Source of the DNA: Candidatus Peregrinibacteria bacterium CG10_big_fil_rev_8_21_14_0_10_49_16
GTDB taxonomy: Bacteria > Patescibacteriota > Gracilibacteria > Peribacterales > Peribacteraceae
NCBI GenBank assembly: GCA_002772605.1
Contig: PFDS01000014.1
Coordinates: forward strand, 1 to 13,923
Direction: 5' to 3'
Length of the DNA stretch: 13,923 nt
Numbering within the stretch: position 1 is the stretch's first letter; every line of letters begins with the position of its first letter. The position numbers and the translations under genes were made by a program. Positions 6,462 through 13,002 of the stretch are shown piece by piece. Under the pieces are notes generated by a model. It was not told the DNA's origin. It saw only the letters and a list, made by a program, of their open reading frames with translations, and did not search any database.

Positions 6462-8075
6462 ATGAAACGTCTCACCATCATTCTTGCCGTATTTCTTTTT
6501 CCGATACAGATCTTTGCTGCATCTGTGACAGAGACGCTCCGTGTGGGCGATGAGGAAATCGTGACGCGTGGGCAGTTTATTCGCAGCGCAGTGACCTTGC
6601 TCGATCTCACGCCGAAACATATTTATAAGGAACTTCCGTTTACGAGGCCCGTCCCAAAGGCACTCGAGCCGTACGTGCGCGTTGCGCACGAGCGGGGCGC
6701 ACTGAAACATTTCGGGGAAAATCTGTACCAGGCACAGAAAATTACGCGGGGAGAAGCGCTCTTCATTCTGGCGCGATTGAAGGGGGAACGACCGAACGAC
6801 ATCACCATGAATTTCTCTGACGTGCATAAGGATGCGTTGATTGCACCGGCTGTTCAAGTTGCCATCGACAAAGGATGGATGGAACCTGTACGCGAAAACA
6901 TTTTCGGCGTGCGTCGCGCATTGACGGGGCGGGAAGGAAAGCTTCTCTTACAACGATTCATTGGGGAAACTCCTGTTTCCCGCCGTGAAAAACAGGAGGT
7001 CGATATACCGACTATCAAAATTTCCTTCGAATCTGCGGAGGAGATGATTCCGAAGCAGGATATTCTGCGCTCGGTCTGGAGAATCATTAATTCCATGTAC
7101 TTGCGTGAAGGGAATATCGATGAAGAGGAAGCGGGATATCAGGCGGTGGAAGCGCTGGTGAACAGTTTGAAAGATCCCTACACCACATTCCTTCGCCCCA
7201 TACAGACGGAGGAATTCAGTACGAATATTGAAGGGGAAATTTCCGGTATCGGCGCGCAGGTCGAGTTCATTGATGGCATACTGACCATCCTCGCGCCGTT
7301 GCCGGATTCACCTGCGGAAAAAGCAGGACTCCTTCCCGGGGATCAGGTTTTGCAGGTGGATGATGTGTCGCTGAATGGACTGGGTTTCATGGAAGCAGTG
7401 AATCACGTACGCGGACCGCAAGGGTCAGAGGCGAAACTTCTCATCCGCAGGAATGGTGGAGAGTTCACGGTCATGGTAAAGCGCGATACTATTCAGGTTC
7501 CCGAAATCAAGCTGGAGTGGGTGGGCGATATTCCCGTGGTCAAGCTCGTCCAGTTCGGTCGAACGACAGAACGTGAGTTTCGCGAGTTGATGCAGAGTAT
7601 TCAGGTGAAGGGGGCAAGGGGAGTGGTACTCGATCTCCGCAACAATCCCGGCGGTCTCCTGCATGCGGCAGAACTCGTCGTGAGCAACTTCCTTCCGCTT
7701 GGCAGTAAAGTAGCAACCATCGCTTCTACGGGCGAAAAGCGTGACGAAATCACGCGTGATCCGCCGACCATTGGGGAAAACGTGCGGATGGCTATTCTCA
7801 TTAACAAGGGGTCTGCCAGTGCGTCCGAGATCGTGGCGGGGGCTCTGCAGGATCACAAGCGTGCAACGCTTGTGGGTGAGCAGACATTTGGAAAGGGGAC
7901 TGTCCAGCAACTTGTGGACTTCACCGATGGCTCAAGCCTGAAAATAACCATTGCTGAATGGACAACACCGAATGGACGCAAGATTGAAGGCACGGGCATC
8001 ACGCCGGATATTGTTGTCGAGAGCAAAGATGATCGCGATGAGCAGCTCCTGAAGGCATTGGAGCTCGTGAGATAG
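6462..8075 (+). CDS. Secreted SLH-domain, PDZ-domain S41 C-terminal processing protease (CtpA-like)
   Basis: A 537-residue exported serine protease. A signal peptide (MKRLTIILAVFLFPIQIFAA) is followed by two SLH-like units (about 34-105 with ITRGEALFILARL; 115-170 with NFSDVHKDA), which in other proteins bind wall polymers or S-layer glycans. Next come the CTP family's N-terminal helical part, a PDZ domain (about 258-340, GIGAQVEF and PAEKAGLLPGDQVLQVDD) and the S41 core. Catalytic residues are visible: Ser453 in KGSASASEI, Lys478 in TFGKGTVQQ and probably Gln482. The family cuts exported proteins near their C-termini, with the PDZ domain binding the tail. I chose the ATG at 6462 over upstream in-frame TTG (6423) and ATG (6435) codons because it begins the signal peptide directly and the other starts would lie within the promoter. 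SLH domains would hold the protease at the cell surface. The stop directly abuts the convergent rpsU stop. Confidence 0.95.
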   Translation: MKRLTIILAVFLFPIQIFAASVTETLRVGDEEIVTRGQFIRSAVTLLDLTPKHIYKELPFTRPVPKALEPYVRVAHERGALKHFGENLYQAQKITRGEALFILARLKGERPNDITMNFSDVHKDALIAPAVQVAIDKGWMEPVRENIFGVRRALTGREGKLLLQRFIGETPVSRREKQEVDIPTIKISFESAEEMIPKQDILRSVWRIINSMYLREGNIDEEEAGYQAVEALVNSLKDPYTTFLRPIQTEEFSTNIEGEISGIGAQVEFIDGILTILAPLPDSPAEKAGLLPGDQVLQVDDVSLNGLGFMEAVNHVRGPQGSEAKLLIRRNGGEFTVMVKRDTIQVPEIKLEWVGDIPVVKLVQFGRTTEREFRELMQSIQVKGARGVVLDLRNNPGGLLHAAELVVSNFLPLGSKVATIASTGEKRDEITRDPPTIGENVRMAILINKGSASASEIVAGALQDHKRATLVGEQTFGKGTVQQLVDFTDGSSLKITIAEWTTPNGRKIEGTGITPDIVVESKDDRDEQLLKALELVR

Positions 8076-8291
8076 TTACATCGCCGAATAAAACTGCCTC
8101 TTCTTATTTTCTGCTCGCAGGTTCTCGCGGTGCAGTGCGCGCTTGCGACGAATGAGTCGGTTGCGCTTCTTGCTGTGTACCGATCGCTTGCGAAGTAGCG
8201 CCAAAACGCCGGATTTCTGCACCTGTTTTTTGAATCGCTGCTGGAGCGAATCGTTACTCTCCCCTTGTTTTTTTCTGGCGAAAATAGCCAT
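8076..8291 (-). CDS. rpsU: Ribosomal protein bS21
   Basis: A 71-residue, very basic protein. It has the bS21 pattern: a short beta start (MAIFARKKQGESNDSLQQRF), KKQVQKSGVLALLRKR, then a Lys/Arg-rich helix (KKRNRLIRRKRALHRENLRA). bS21 sits on the 30S platform next to the anti-Shine-Dalgarno end of 16S rRNA and helps mRNA initiation. Its length matches normal bS21, but the 3' half has an unusual ending (ENKKRQFYSAM). I set the start at the ATG at 8291 because an upstream in-frame extension to 8348 would run through the promoter and adds residues not found in the family. A good promoter lies just upstream and no Shine-Dalgarno is seen. It is divergent from gyrB, and its stop touches that of the protease gene with no gap. 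Confidence 0.9.
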   Translation of the reverse strand: MAIFARKKQGESNDSLQQRFKKQVQKSGVLALLRKRSVHSKKRNRLIRRKRALHRENLRAENKKRQFYSAM

Positions 8292-8304
8292 AAGGAATGA
8301 GGGC

Positions 8305-8333
8305 AGTATACGAAAGGGTTTTCTTAAGCGCAA
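8305..8333 (-). promoter_or_regulatory. Sigma70-type promoter of rpsU
   Basis: On the minus strand, TTGCGC (8328-8333) and TATACT (8305-8310) are 17 bases apart. The ATG at 8291 lies 13 bases after the -10 box, so the leader is only about 6 bases and holds no Shine-Dalgarno. The -35 box abuts that of gyrB on the other strand. Confidence 0.55.
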
Positions 8334-8348
8334 GGAGAGTGCTATCAT
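8321..8348 (+). promoter_or_regulatory. Probable gyrB promoter, near-overlapping the divergent rpsU promoter
   Basis: TTCTTA (8321-8326) and TATCAT (8343-8348) are 16 bases apart, with the gyrB ATG 9 bases after the -10 box. The -35 match is weak. The boxes interleave with the rpsU promoter, so polymerase could hardly occupy both at once. Confidence 0.4.
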
Positions 8349-8357
8349 AGCCGCCGA

Positions 8358-10379
8358 ATGGCAGATAAGAAATACACAGCTCAGCAGATCCAGGTGCTGG
8401 AGGGCCTAGAACCGGTCCGTAAGCGACCGGGAATGTACATTGGATCGACTGATAGTCGGGGGCTTCACCATCTTATTGTGGAGATTGTGGACAATGCGCT
8501 CGATGAAGCGATGGCCGGCTACTGTAACCATATCATCATCACCCTGCAGGATGACGGATCTTGCAACATCGAGGATAACGGTCGTGGAATCCCTGTCGAT
8601 CCTCACCCGCAGCTGAAAAAATCCGCTCTCGAAGTGGTGCTCACCACGCTCCATGCGGGAGGGAAGTTTGGCGGTGATGACAGCGGATACAAAGTGTCAT
8701 CCGGCTTGCACGGAGTTGGTTCTTCGGTGGTCAATGCACTGAGTACATACATGCGTGCAGAAGTCTGTCGGGACGGGTTCAGGTATGTGCAGGAATACAA
8801 ACGCGGGAAGCCGGTTGCGGATGTCAAGAAAGAAGGGAAATCCGACAAGACGGGAACGCTGATTCAGTTCACGCCGGATACCGAAATTTTCGATACGGTT
8901 GAATTCAATTACGACCATATTCTCACATGGCTTCGACAGCAGGCGTATCTGACGAGTGGCATCACCATCTCCATCATGGATGCGCGTAAAAAGCGGCCGG
9001 AGGCGGATCAAAAATACCCCAAGCTCTACCGTTTTCACTTCGTTGGAGGAGTTGCTGCGTATGTTTCTCACCTGAATGAATCATCACAGCGTATCGGCGA
9101 TCCCATTCACTTTATGAAAGAGATGCCGGAGGGGAAGGTGGAAGTGGCGATTCAGTACACGCAAGGGTTTCAAGAATGCGTGTTGAGTTTTGCGAATCAT
9201 GTCCATACCGTTGAAGGCGGACATCATCTGACGGGTTTCAAGGCGGCATTGACGCGTACAATCAATGCGTATGCGCGTCAGTTTGGTTTACTCAAAGAAA
9301 AGGATGATAATCTCACGGCAGATGACGTGCGTGAGGGGCTCACCGCAGTGGTTTCCGTACAGCTTGCAGAGCCGCAGTTTGAAGGCCAAACCAAAGGCAA
9401 ATTAGGGAATGCCGAAATGAAGACAGCTGTGGAGACCGTCGTCAACGAACAGTTGGCTCGTTACCTGGAGGAGCATCCGACGGAAGCAAAAGAGGTCGTG
9501 AACAAGTGTCTCTTGGCATCTCGTGCACGTCTCGCCGCTCGTGCGGCGCGTGACAGCGTAATTCGTAAGGGCGCACTTGAAGGAATGACGCTTCCCGGAA
9601 AACTTGCAGACTGCTCCTCAAAAGATCCTGCAGAATGCGAATTGTACATTGTAGAGGGGGAAAGTGCCGGCGGTACGGCAAAGCAGGGGCGCAAGCGTGA
9701 ATTCCAGGCGATTCTTCCGCTCAAGGGAAAGATCCTGAATGTGGAACAGGCGCGGCTTGACCGCATGTTGGCGAATAATGAAATTAAGTCCCTCGTGGTC
9801 GCGATGGGCGTCGGTATTGGCGAAGTAAAGGATATGTCGAAACTCCGCTACCATCGTATCGTGATCATGACGGACGCGGATGTGGACGGTGCACATATTC
9901 GCACGCTCGTTCTCACGTTCTTCTTCCGCCATTTTCCGGAACTCTTTGAGAATGGCAACATCTACATTGCGCAACCGCCGCTCTATAAGATTCAGAAGGG
10001 CAAAGATATGCGGTACGTGTTCTCGGATGACGAAAAAGCGGCAACACTTGCCGAGTGGGGAGCAAAGGATATGGAAGAAGAGGAAGAGGTTGAGGAGGAG
10101 CAACTTGAGGAGGGGGATACAGGGGGGGGTGAAGAAAAACAATCATCCAAACGCAAACCCCGCGTGAATATCCAACGCTACAAAGGTCTTGGTGAAATGA
10201 CCGCACAGCAGCTATGGGAAACCACGATGGATCCCGAAAGTCGCATCATGCTGCAGGTCACTATGGAAGATGCAGAAGCGGCAAATATGGTCTTCTCTAC
10301 CCTTATGGGGTCGGAAGTCGCTCCACGCAAGAAATTCATCCAATCCCATGCCAAGACAGTGAAGAATCTGGATGTGTAA
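8358..10379 (+). CDS. gyrB: DNA gyrase subunit B
   Basis: A 673-residue type IIA topoisomerase ATPase subunit; with GyrA it introduces negative supercoils. The GHKL ATPase domain shows EIVDNALDEAMAG, DNGRGIPVD and GLHGVGSSVVNALS. The transducer domain follows. The TOPRIM domain has EGESAGG (Glu433), PLKGKILNVEQARLDRML and MTDADVDGAHIRTL (metal-binding Asp506, 508, 510). It ends with IQRYKGLGEMTAQQLWETTMDP and the terminal VAPRKKFI...NLDV. GyrB is favoured over ParE by PLKGKILNVE, the length, and the tail. Between the TOPRIM and QRYKGLGEM parts there is an odd acidic, low-complexity stretch (about residues 572-604: poly-Glu, then GDTGGG, then KRKPR), encoded partly by G-runs like those of element A. 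The start is the ATG at 8358, nine bases after a -10 box and without a Shine-Dalgarno. Confidence 0.98.
   Translation: MADKKYTAQQIQVLEGLEPVRKRPGMYIGSTDSRGLHHLIVEIVDNALDEAMAGYCNHIIITLQDDGSCNIEDNGRGIPVDPHPQLKKSALEVVLTTLHAGGKFGGDDSGYKVSSGLHGVGSSVVNALSTYMRAEVCRDGFRYVQEYKRGKPVADVKKEGKSDKTGTLIQFTPDTEIFDTVEFNYDHILTWLRQQAYLTSGITISIMDARKKRPEADQKYPKLYRFHFVGGVAAYVSHLNESSQRIGDPIHFMKEMPEGKVEVAIQYTQGFQECVLSFANHVHTVEGGHHLTGFKAALTRTINAYARQFGLLKEKDDNLTADDVREGLTAVVSVQLAEPQFEGQTKGKLGNAEMKTAVETVVNEQLARYLEEHPTEAKEVVNKCLLASRARLAARAARDSVIRKGALEGMTLPGKLADCSSKDPAECELYIVEGESAGGTAKQGRKREFQAILPLKGKILNVEQARLDRMLANNEIKSLVVAMGVGIGEVKDMSKLRYHRIVIMTDADVDGAHIRTLVLTFFFRHFPELFENGNIYIAQPPLYKIQKGKDMRYVFSDDEKAATLAEWGAKDMEEEEEVEEEQLEEGDTGGGEEKQSSKRKPRVNIQRYKGLGEMTAQQLWETTMDPESRIMLQVTMEDAEAANMVFSTLMGSEVAPRKKFIQSHAKTVKNLDV
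10104..10132. repeat. G-rich segment in gyrB resembling element A
   Basis: The bases CTTGAGGAGGGGGATACAGG and the following G-run align by eye with the right half of element A in the GT2 gene (CTTGAGGGAGGGGATTGAGG). It falls in a low-complexity acidic linker of GyrB (QLEEGDTGGGEE) that the family does not require. It may be a decayed or half copy of the same element. The left palindrome arm is missing, so chance similarity between G-rich tracts is possible. Confidence 0.35.
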
Positions 10380-10395
10380 TCCCGTATGAAACGAC

Positions 10396-10414
10396 AAAAA
10401 GGCCCGGAAGGGCC
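10396..10414 (-). terminator. Rho-independent terminator reading leftward
   Basis: On the minus strand, GGCCC-TTCC-GGGCC is followed directly by TTTTT. The stem is five G-C pairs with a tetraloop. It ends transcripts coming from hisS or from the internal promoter at 10545-10572, and the same hairpin without a U-tract faces gyrB. Confidence 0.7.
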
Positions 10415-10537
10415 AGCTTGGTACTGGGTCAACCAATCGACAAGGGGGAGTACAGTCGAAAAGTTGATCTAGCCAACTACTGGCGCCCTCCGGGCAGGGG
10501 GGGGTTCACGAAAAACAGAGGGACTTACTTGTGAACC
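10396..10537 (-). ncRNA. Putative small RNA of about 140 nt, unknown family
   Basis: A minus-strand promoter with a perfect TTGACA predicts initiation at about 10537, 7 bases after the -10 box. That base is exactly the first base of the stem GGTTCAC (10537-10531), which pairs with GTGAACC (10509-10503). The transcript would then contain a run of eight C residues, a GCCC-GGAGGGC-type segment, AGTTG/CAACT and TTGGT/ACCAA short helices, and would end at the five-T terminator at 10396. There is no start codon with a credible protein. C-rich unpaired stretches such as ACTCCCCC could pair with G-rich ribosome binding sites, but no target is shown. I compared it by eye with tmRNA, RNase P RNA, SRP RNA and tRNA and found no match. 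It could instead be only a long hisS 3' UTR. Confidence 0.4.
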
Positions 10538-10544
10538 GCAGGGA

Positions 10545-10572
10545 ATCGTACTGAGAACAATGCCGATGTCAA
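10545..10572 (-). promoter_or_regulatory. Promoter inside the hisS-gyrB intergenic region, reading leftward
   Basis: On the minus strand, a perfect TTGACA (10567-10572) and TACGAT (10545-10550) are 16 bases apart. No protein gene follows; the downstream sequence is the putative small RNA with its own terminator. Confidence 0.45.
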
Positions 10573-10641
10573 CATCAAAGCGGAAAAGGTTGCGAAGTCT
10601 GGCTTTGCCAGACTGGAGCAACACCATATAAGGAGGGGGGC

Positions 10642-10667
10642 CGTGGGGGAACCATGGTTCCCCCACG
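10642..10667. repeat. 26-base perfect palindrome directly after hisS
   Basis: The arms CGTGGGGGAACCA and TGGTTCCCCCACG meet without any spacer. On the hisS strand it starts two bases after the TAA and would form an 11-bp stem with a CATG loop. No U-tract follows on that side (G/C-rich sequence instead), so it is not a standard terminator. It may protect the 3' end of the hisS message or be a protein-binding site. Confidence 0.6.
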
Positions 10668-10669
10668 CT

Positions 10670-12016
10670 TTAATCTTCATCAAACTCCTCCCCCATATGA
10701 TCCCGAATCGTATAAGTATCGAGGTTCTTTTTGCCAATCTGTTCAATGATCTGTGGAATTGCCTGATCGAATGGAATTTCCTTTTGTTTCCCGGCGGCCA
10801 TGTCGCGCAGGATGATGACATCTTTCTTTGCCTCCATTTTTCCGAGGACGAGCGTGAAACGTGCTCCGAAGTGATCGGCGAGGCGCATCTGGCTCTTTAG
10901 GCTCGCTTCGCCGAGCGCGCCGAGCGTGTGCACGCCCTTTTTGCGGAGATCCGCAATCAGACGCAGGCACTTCTTCTTCGCTTCCGGTCCGAGTTGCGCG
11001 ACGAAGACATCGATTTGGTCTTTGTGAGGAGCGGGTATTTCTGCTTCTTTCATTTGCCAAATAATGCGTTCCAGTCCCGACGCATACCCAATGCCCGGTG
11101 TCGGTTTTCCTCCGAGAAGTTCGATGAGACCATCGTATCGTCCTCCGCCGCCGACGGAATTTTGCGCGCCTGTCGATTTGTCCCAGAACTCAAAGACCGT
11201 TTGCGTGTAGTAATCGAGGCCGCGCACAAGGCCGGTATTCTCCGTATAGTGCACATCAAGTTCTTCGAGGTACCCAAGGAGCGTCTCGTGATAGTGTTTA
11301 CTCTCATCGTCGATGAATTGAGAGAGTTTCGGTGCATTCTTTAAGAGCAGTTGCGTATCTTCTTCCTTGGAATCGAGCAGTCGCAGAGGATTCGTATCCA
11401 AGCGAGCGCGGTCAAGCTCCGGAAGGTTACGTTCTTTGCCGATGAAGTACTCTTTCAGTGCCGCAACGAATTCGCGTCGGCTCTCACCGGTGCCGATGTT
11501 ATTCAGCTGTAATTGCAGTTGGGAAAGAATGCGCAAGTCATCGTAAATCTGTGTCAACATGTAAATCAGCTGCGCATCAAGACTGGCATCTCGCAGTCCG
11601 ATGATTTCAAAATTGAATTGCCAGTGCTCGCGATAGCGCCCTTTCTGCGGTCGATCATGGCGGAAGACGGGACCGATTGCGTAGAGTTGTACGGGCTGCG
11701 GAAGAAGATGCATGCCGTGTTCAATGTAGGAACGGCAAATGCCTGCGGTGAATTCCGGACGCAGTGCGAGTTCGGAATCTTCGTCTTTTTGCTGCTTCGG
11801 AGTGACGAAGTAGAGTTCTTTTTCGATGGCGTCGGTATGCTCTCCGATACCGCGCTCAAAAATCACGCGATTCTCAAACACCGGCGTATCAATGCGGTGA
11901 AATCCCGCCTGCCTTGCCCGGTGGCGAAGAGCTTTTTTGATATACGTGAGATACCGATGATCCTCGGGAAGTTTATCGTGCGTGCCTTTCGGTGTACGGA
12001 AAAGGGGCTGAGCCAT
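10670..12016 (-). CDS. hisS: Histidyl-tRNA synthetase
   Basis: A 448-residue class II aminoacyl-tRNA synthetase that charges tRNA-His. The N-terminus FRTPKGTHDKLPED is typical. Motif 1 lies near TPVFENRVIFERGIGEHTD, motif 2 at VFRHDRPQKGRYREHWQFNF (117-136), the histidine signatures at LVRGLDYYTQTVFEF (263-277) and SVGGGGRYDGLIELLGG (287-303), and motif 3 at GIGYASGLERII (308-319). The C-terminal anticodon-binding domain runs from about 334 (IDVFVAQLG). I chose the ATG at 12016 because the conserved start follows it and a GGGGTGA Shine-Dalgarno-like run precedes it; an in-frame extension to 12058 would enter the -35 box. The promoter's -10 box is only 13 bases upstream, so the G-run may fall partly before the transcription start. 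The stop is followed by the palindrome and the intergenic structured region. Confidence 0.97.
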   Translation of the reverse strand: MAQPLFRTPKGTHDKLPEDHRYLTYIKKALRHRARQAGFHRIDTPVFENRVIFERGIGEHTDAIEKELYFVTPKQQKDEDSELALRPEFTAGICRSYIEHGMHLLPQPVQLYAIGPVFRHDRPQKGRYREHWQFNFEIIGLRDASLDAQLIYMLTQIYDDLRILSQLQLQLNNIGTGESRREFVAALKEYFIGKERNLPELDRARLDTNPLRLLDSKEEDTQLLLKNAPKLSQFIDDESKHYHETLLGYLEELDVHYTENTGLVRGLDYYTQTVFEFWDKSTGAQNSVGGGGRYDGLIELLGGKPTPGIGYASGLERIIWQMKEAEIPAPHKDQIDVFVAQLGPEAKKKCLRLIADLRKKGVHTLGALGEASLKSQMRLADHFGARFTLVLGKMEAKKDVIILRDMAAGKQKEIPFDQAIPQIIEQIGKKNLDTYTIRDHMGEEFDED

Positions 12017-12029
12017 AATCTCACCCCGT

Positions 12030-12058
12030 ACCATACCAACATTTCTCTTCGAATGCAA
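12030..12058 (-). promoter_or_regulatory. Probable hisS promoter
   Basis: On the minus strand, TTGCAT (12053-12058) and TATGGT (12030-12035) are 17 bases apart, with the hisS ATG 13 bases after the -10 box. It lies in the 64-base gap between the NYN gene and hisS, so hisS need not depend on read-through. Confidence 0.45.
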
Positions 12059-12080
12059 AGGCTAGTTGACTCATGTACCT

Positions 12081-12719
12081 CTACTTCCGGGGTTTTTTCT
12101 TCGGTCTATAATCCTTCGGATCAAGACAGGAATCGTACGTTTTGCGATCGATGCGAATCCAGTCTGTGTTATTGATTCCGCGTGTATTTTTCACCGTAGG
12201 ACTGCCCGGGAAAGCCGATACGATTTTGATCCACCGCTTCTGTTCTCGTGCAATGACCCGTAGCTCGTCAGCGACTTCCGAGAGATCCTGATCCTGGCTG
12301 AGCACGAGTACCACATCAAATTTCCGCTTGTGAGCAAGATTGATAATATCAAGTGCTATACGCACATCGATTCCCTTTTCTTCACCAACGAGAAATGAAT
12401 GTGAGGTGCCGTCCGGCAATGTCACGGTTTTATTTCGGTATCGGAGAGGTCGCGAGTAGACGTGCACTCCGGCACGAGCCATGGTCAGTTTCTTCGCTGT
12501 CCAAAACTTGTGCCAATCGGGGTCGTCCTCGCTATCCGGAACTCCCGTGTAGAATCGAGTTCCTTCTAGTGTCCACTTCTGTTTTGTACATAGTTTTTGC
12601 GCCAATTTCAGCGGATCGACATTCGGATAGGTGTAGCCAAATGCTTTCCGTGCCGCATGGAAAAGATTCTGACCGTCTATGAAGATCATTGCGCGTTTTG
12701 TTTTAGGCTGTGGAGGCAC
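12081..12719 (-). CDS. NYN-domain (PIN-like, LabA/DUF88 type) putative RNase
   Basis: A 212-residue soluble protein with an NYN domain. The first strand carries MIFIDGQNLF (Asp15, Asn18). The central part has EEKGIDVRIALDIINLA (Asp118, Asp124), and the last core strand has VVLVLSQDQDLSEV (Asp143, Asp145). Together these acidic residues form the metal site expected of PIN-like nucleases. In this family the substrate is usually RNA, often tRNA or mRNA, but it cannot be told here. The C-terminus is a Lys/Arg-rich tail (DYRPKKKPRK) suited to binding nucleic acid. The start GTG at 12719 lies 6 bases after a TATTTT box with a TTGCTC -35, and no Shine-Dalgarno is visible; the ATG at residue 11 is the alternative, but would leave only four residues before the catalytic Asp. 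It is upstream of hisS in the same direction. Confidence 0.85.
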   Translation of the reverse strand: MPPQPKTKRAMIFIDGQNLFHAARKAFGYTYPNVDPLKLAQKLCTKQKWTLEGTRFYTGVPDSEDDPDWHKFWTAKKLTMARAGVHVYSRPLRYRNKTVTLPDGTSHSFLVGEEKGIDVRIALDIINLAHKRKFDVVLVLSQDQDLSEVADELRVIAREQKRWIKIVSAFPGSPTVKNTRGINNTDWIRIDRKTYDSCLDPKDYRPKKKPRK

Positions 12720-12725
12720 ACGATT

Positions 12726-12754
12726 AAAATAACCCCATCCGGGCTGTGGAGCAA
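12726..12754 (-). promoter_or_regulatory. Probable promoter of the NYN-domain gene
   Basis: On the minus strand, TTGCTC (12749-12754) and TATTTT (12726-12731) are 17 bases apart. The GTG start lies only 6 bases after the -10 box, so the message would begin at or next to the start codon. Confidence 0.4.
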
Positions 12755-12950
12755 GTCGGACGGGGAGGAAGTATTTTGATTATAAACGGAATGAACCTCT
12801 CTGTGCAAGAGGAGAGAACCCAAAAACTCTTAAATGCCAAGGAGAGGCCGCCAAAGGGATCCACACTAGTACATACGGCAGTTTTCGAAAATCATGCGCA
12901 CACTCGTGTGGCCGGTCGGACAGAAGTGAGTGTCACAACTGTGCGCCAAA

Positions 12951-12984
12951 AGTTCGACCCTTTTTTGTGCGACAGGGTCGAACT
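12951..12984. repeat. 10-bp inverted repeat flanking the -35 box of the small-gene operon (operator candidate)
   Basis: AGTTCGACCC (12951-12960) and GGGTCGAACT (12975-12984) are perfect inverted copies with a 14-base centre that contains the -35 box TTGTGC. A dimeric repressor bound here would cover the promoter. The T-run lies in the loop, not after the stem, so it is not a terminator. Confidence 0.5.
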
Positions 12985-12994
12985 GTGATATTAT
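12965..12994 (+). promoter_or_regulatory. Promoter of the two-gene small operon
   Basis: TTGTGC (12965-12970) and TATTAT (12989-12994) are 18 bases apart. The ATG at 13003 is 8 bases after the -10 box, so the message would be leaderless or nearly so. The right half of the inverted repeat lies in the spacer. Confidence 0.5.
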
Positions 12995-13002
12995 GCCTCC
13001 GC

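Larger units (their letters stand above)
10380..10669. other. Structured 290-bp intergenic region between gyrB and hisS
   Basis: No convincing protein gene lies here. From left to right the region holds a rho-independent terminator facing left (10396-10414), a C-rich stretch on the minus strand, an inverted repeat (10503-10537), a minus-strand promoter (10545-10572), the hairpin AGTCTGGC/GCCAGACT with a TTT loop (10596-10614), and a 26-base perfect palindrome (10642-10667) beside the hisS stop. The promoter-to-terminator part is listed separately as a putative small RNA. The remaining 10573-10669 is probably hisS 3' UTR. Confidence 0.6.
12720..13002. other. Intergenic regulatory region between the NYN gene and the two-gene small operon
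   Basis: This 283-base stretch holds the NYN promoter at its left end and the small-operon promoter at its right end. The middle has short inverted repeats, such as CACAC-TC-GTGTG near 12897-12908, and an open frame from 12791 to 12988 that I do not accept as a gene. No tRNA or terminator was recognised. Confidence 0.5.

Noticed and set aside
10401..10420. CCGGAAGGGCCAGC, like the SRP RNA tip
   Set aside because: The conserved AGCAGCC and GGTCAGG parts are missing, and the hairpin is better explained as a terminator on the other strand.
10380..10669. tmRNA, RNase P RNA or tRNA in the structured intergenic region
   Set aside because: No tRNA-like T-arm with acceptor stem, no tmRNA 5' end and no conserved RNase P core was found on either strand.
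12791..12988. Possible 65-codon gene after a TATAAA box
   Set aside because: No -35 at proper spacing, no family, and its 3' end runs through the inverted repeat and promoter of the next operon.
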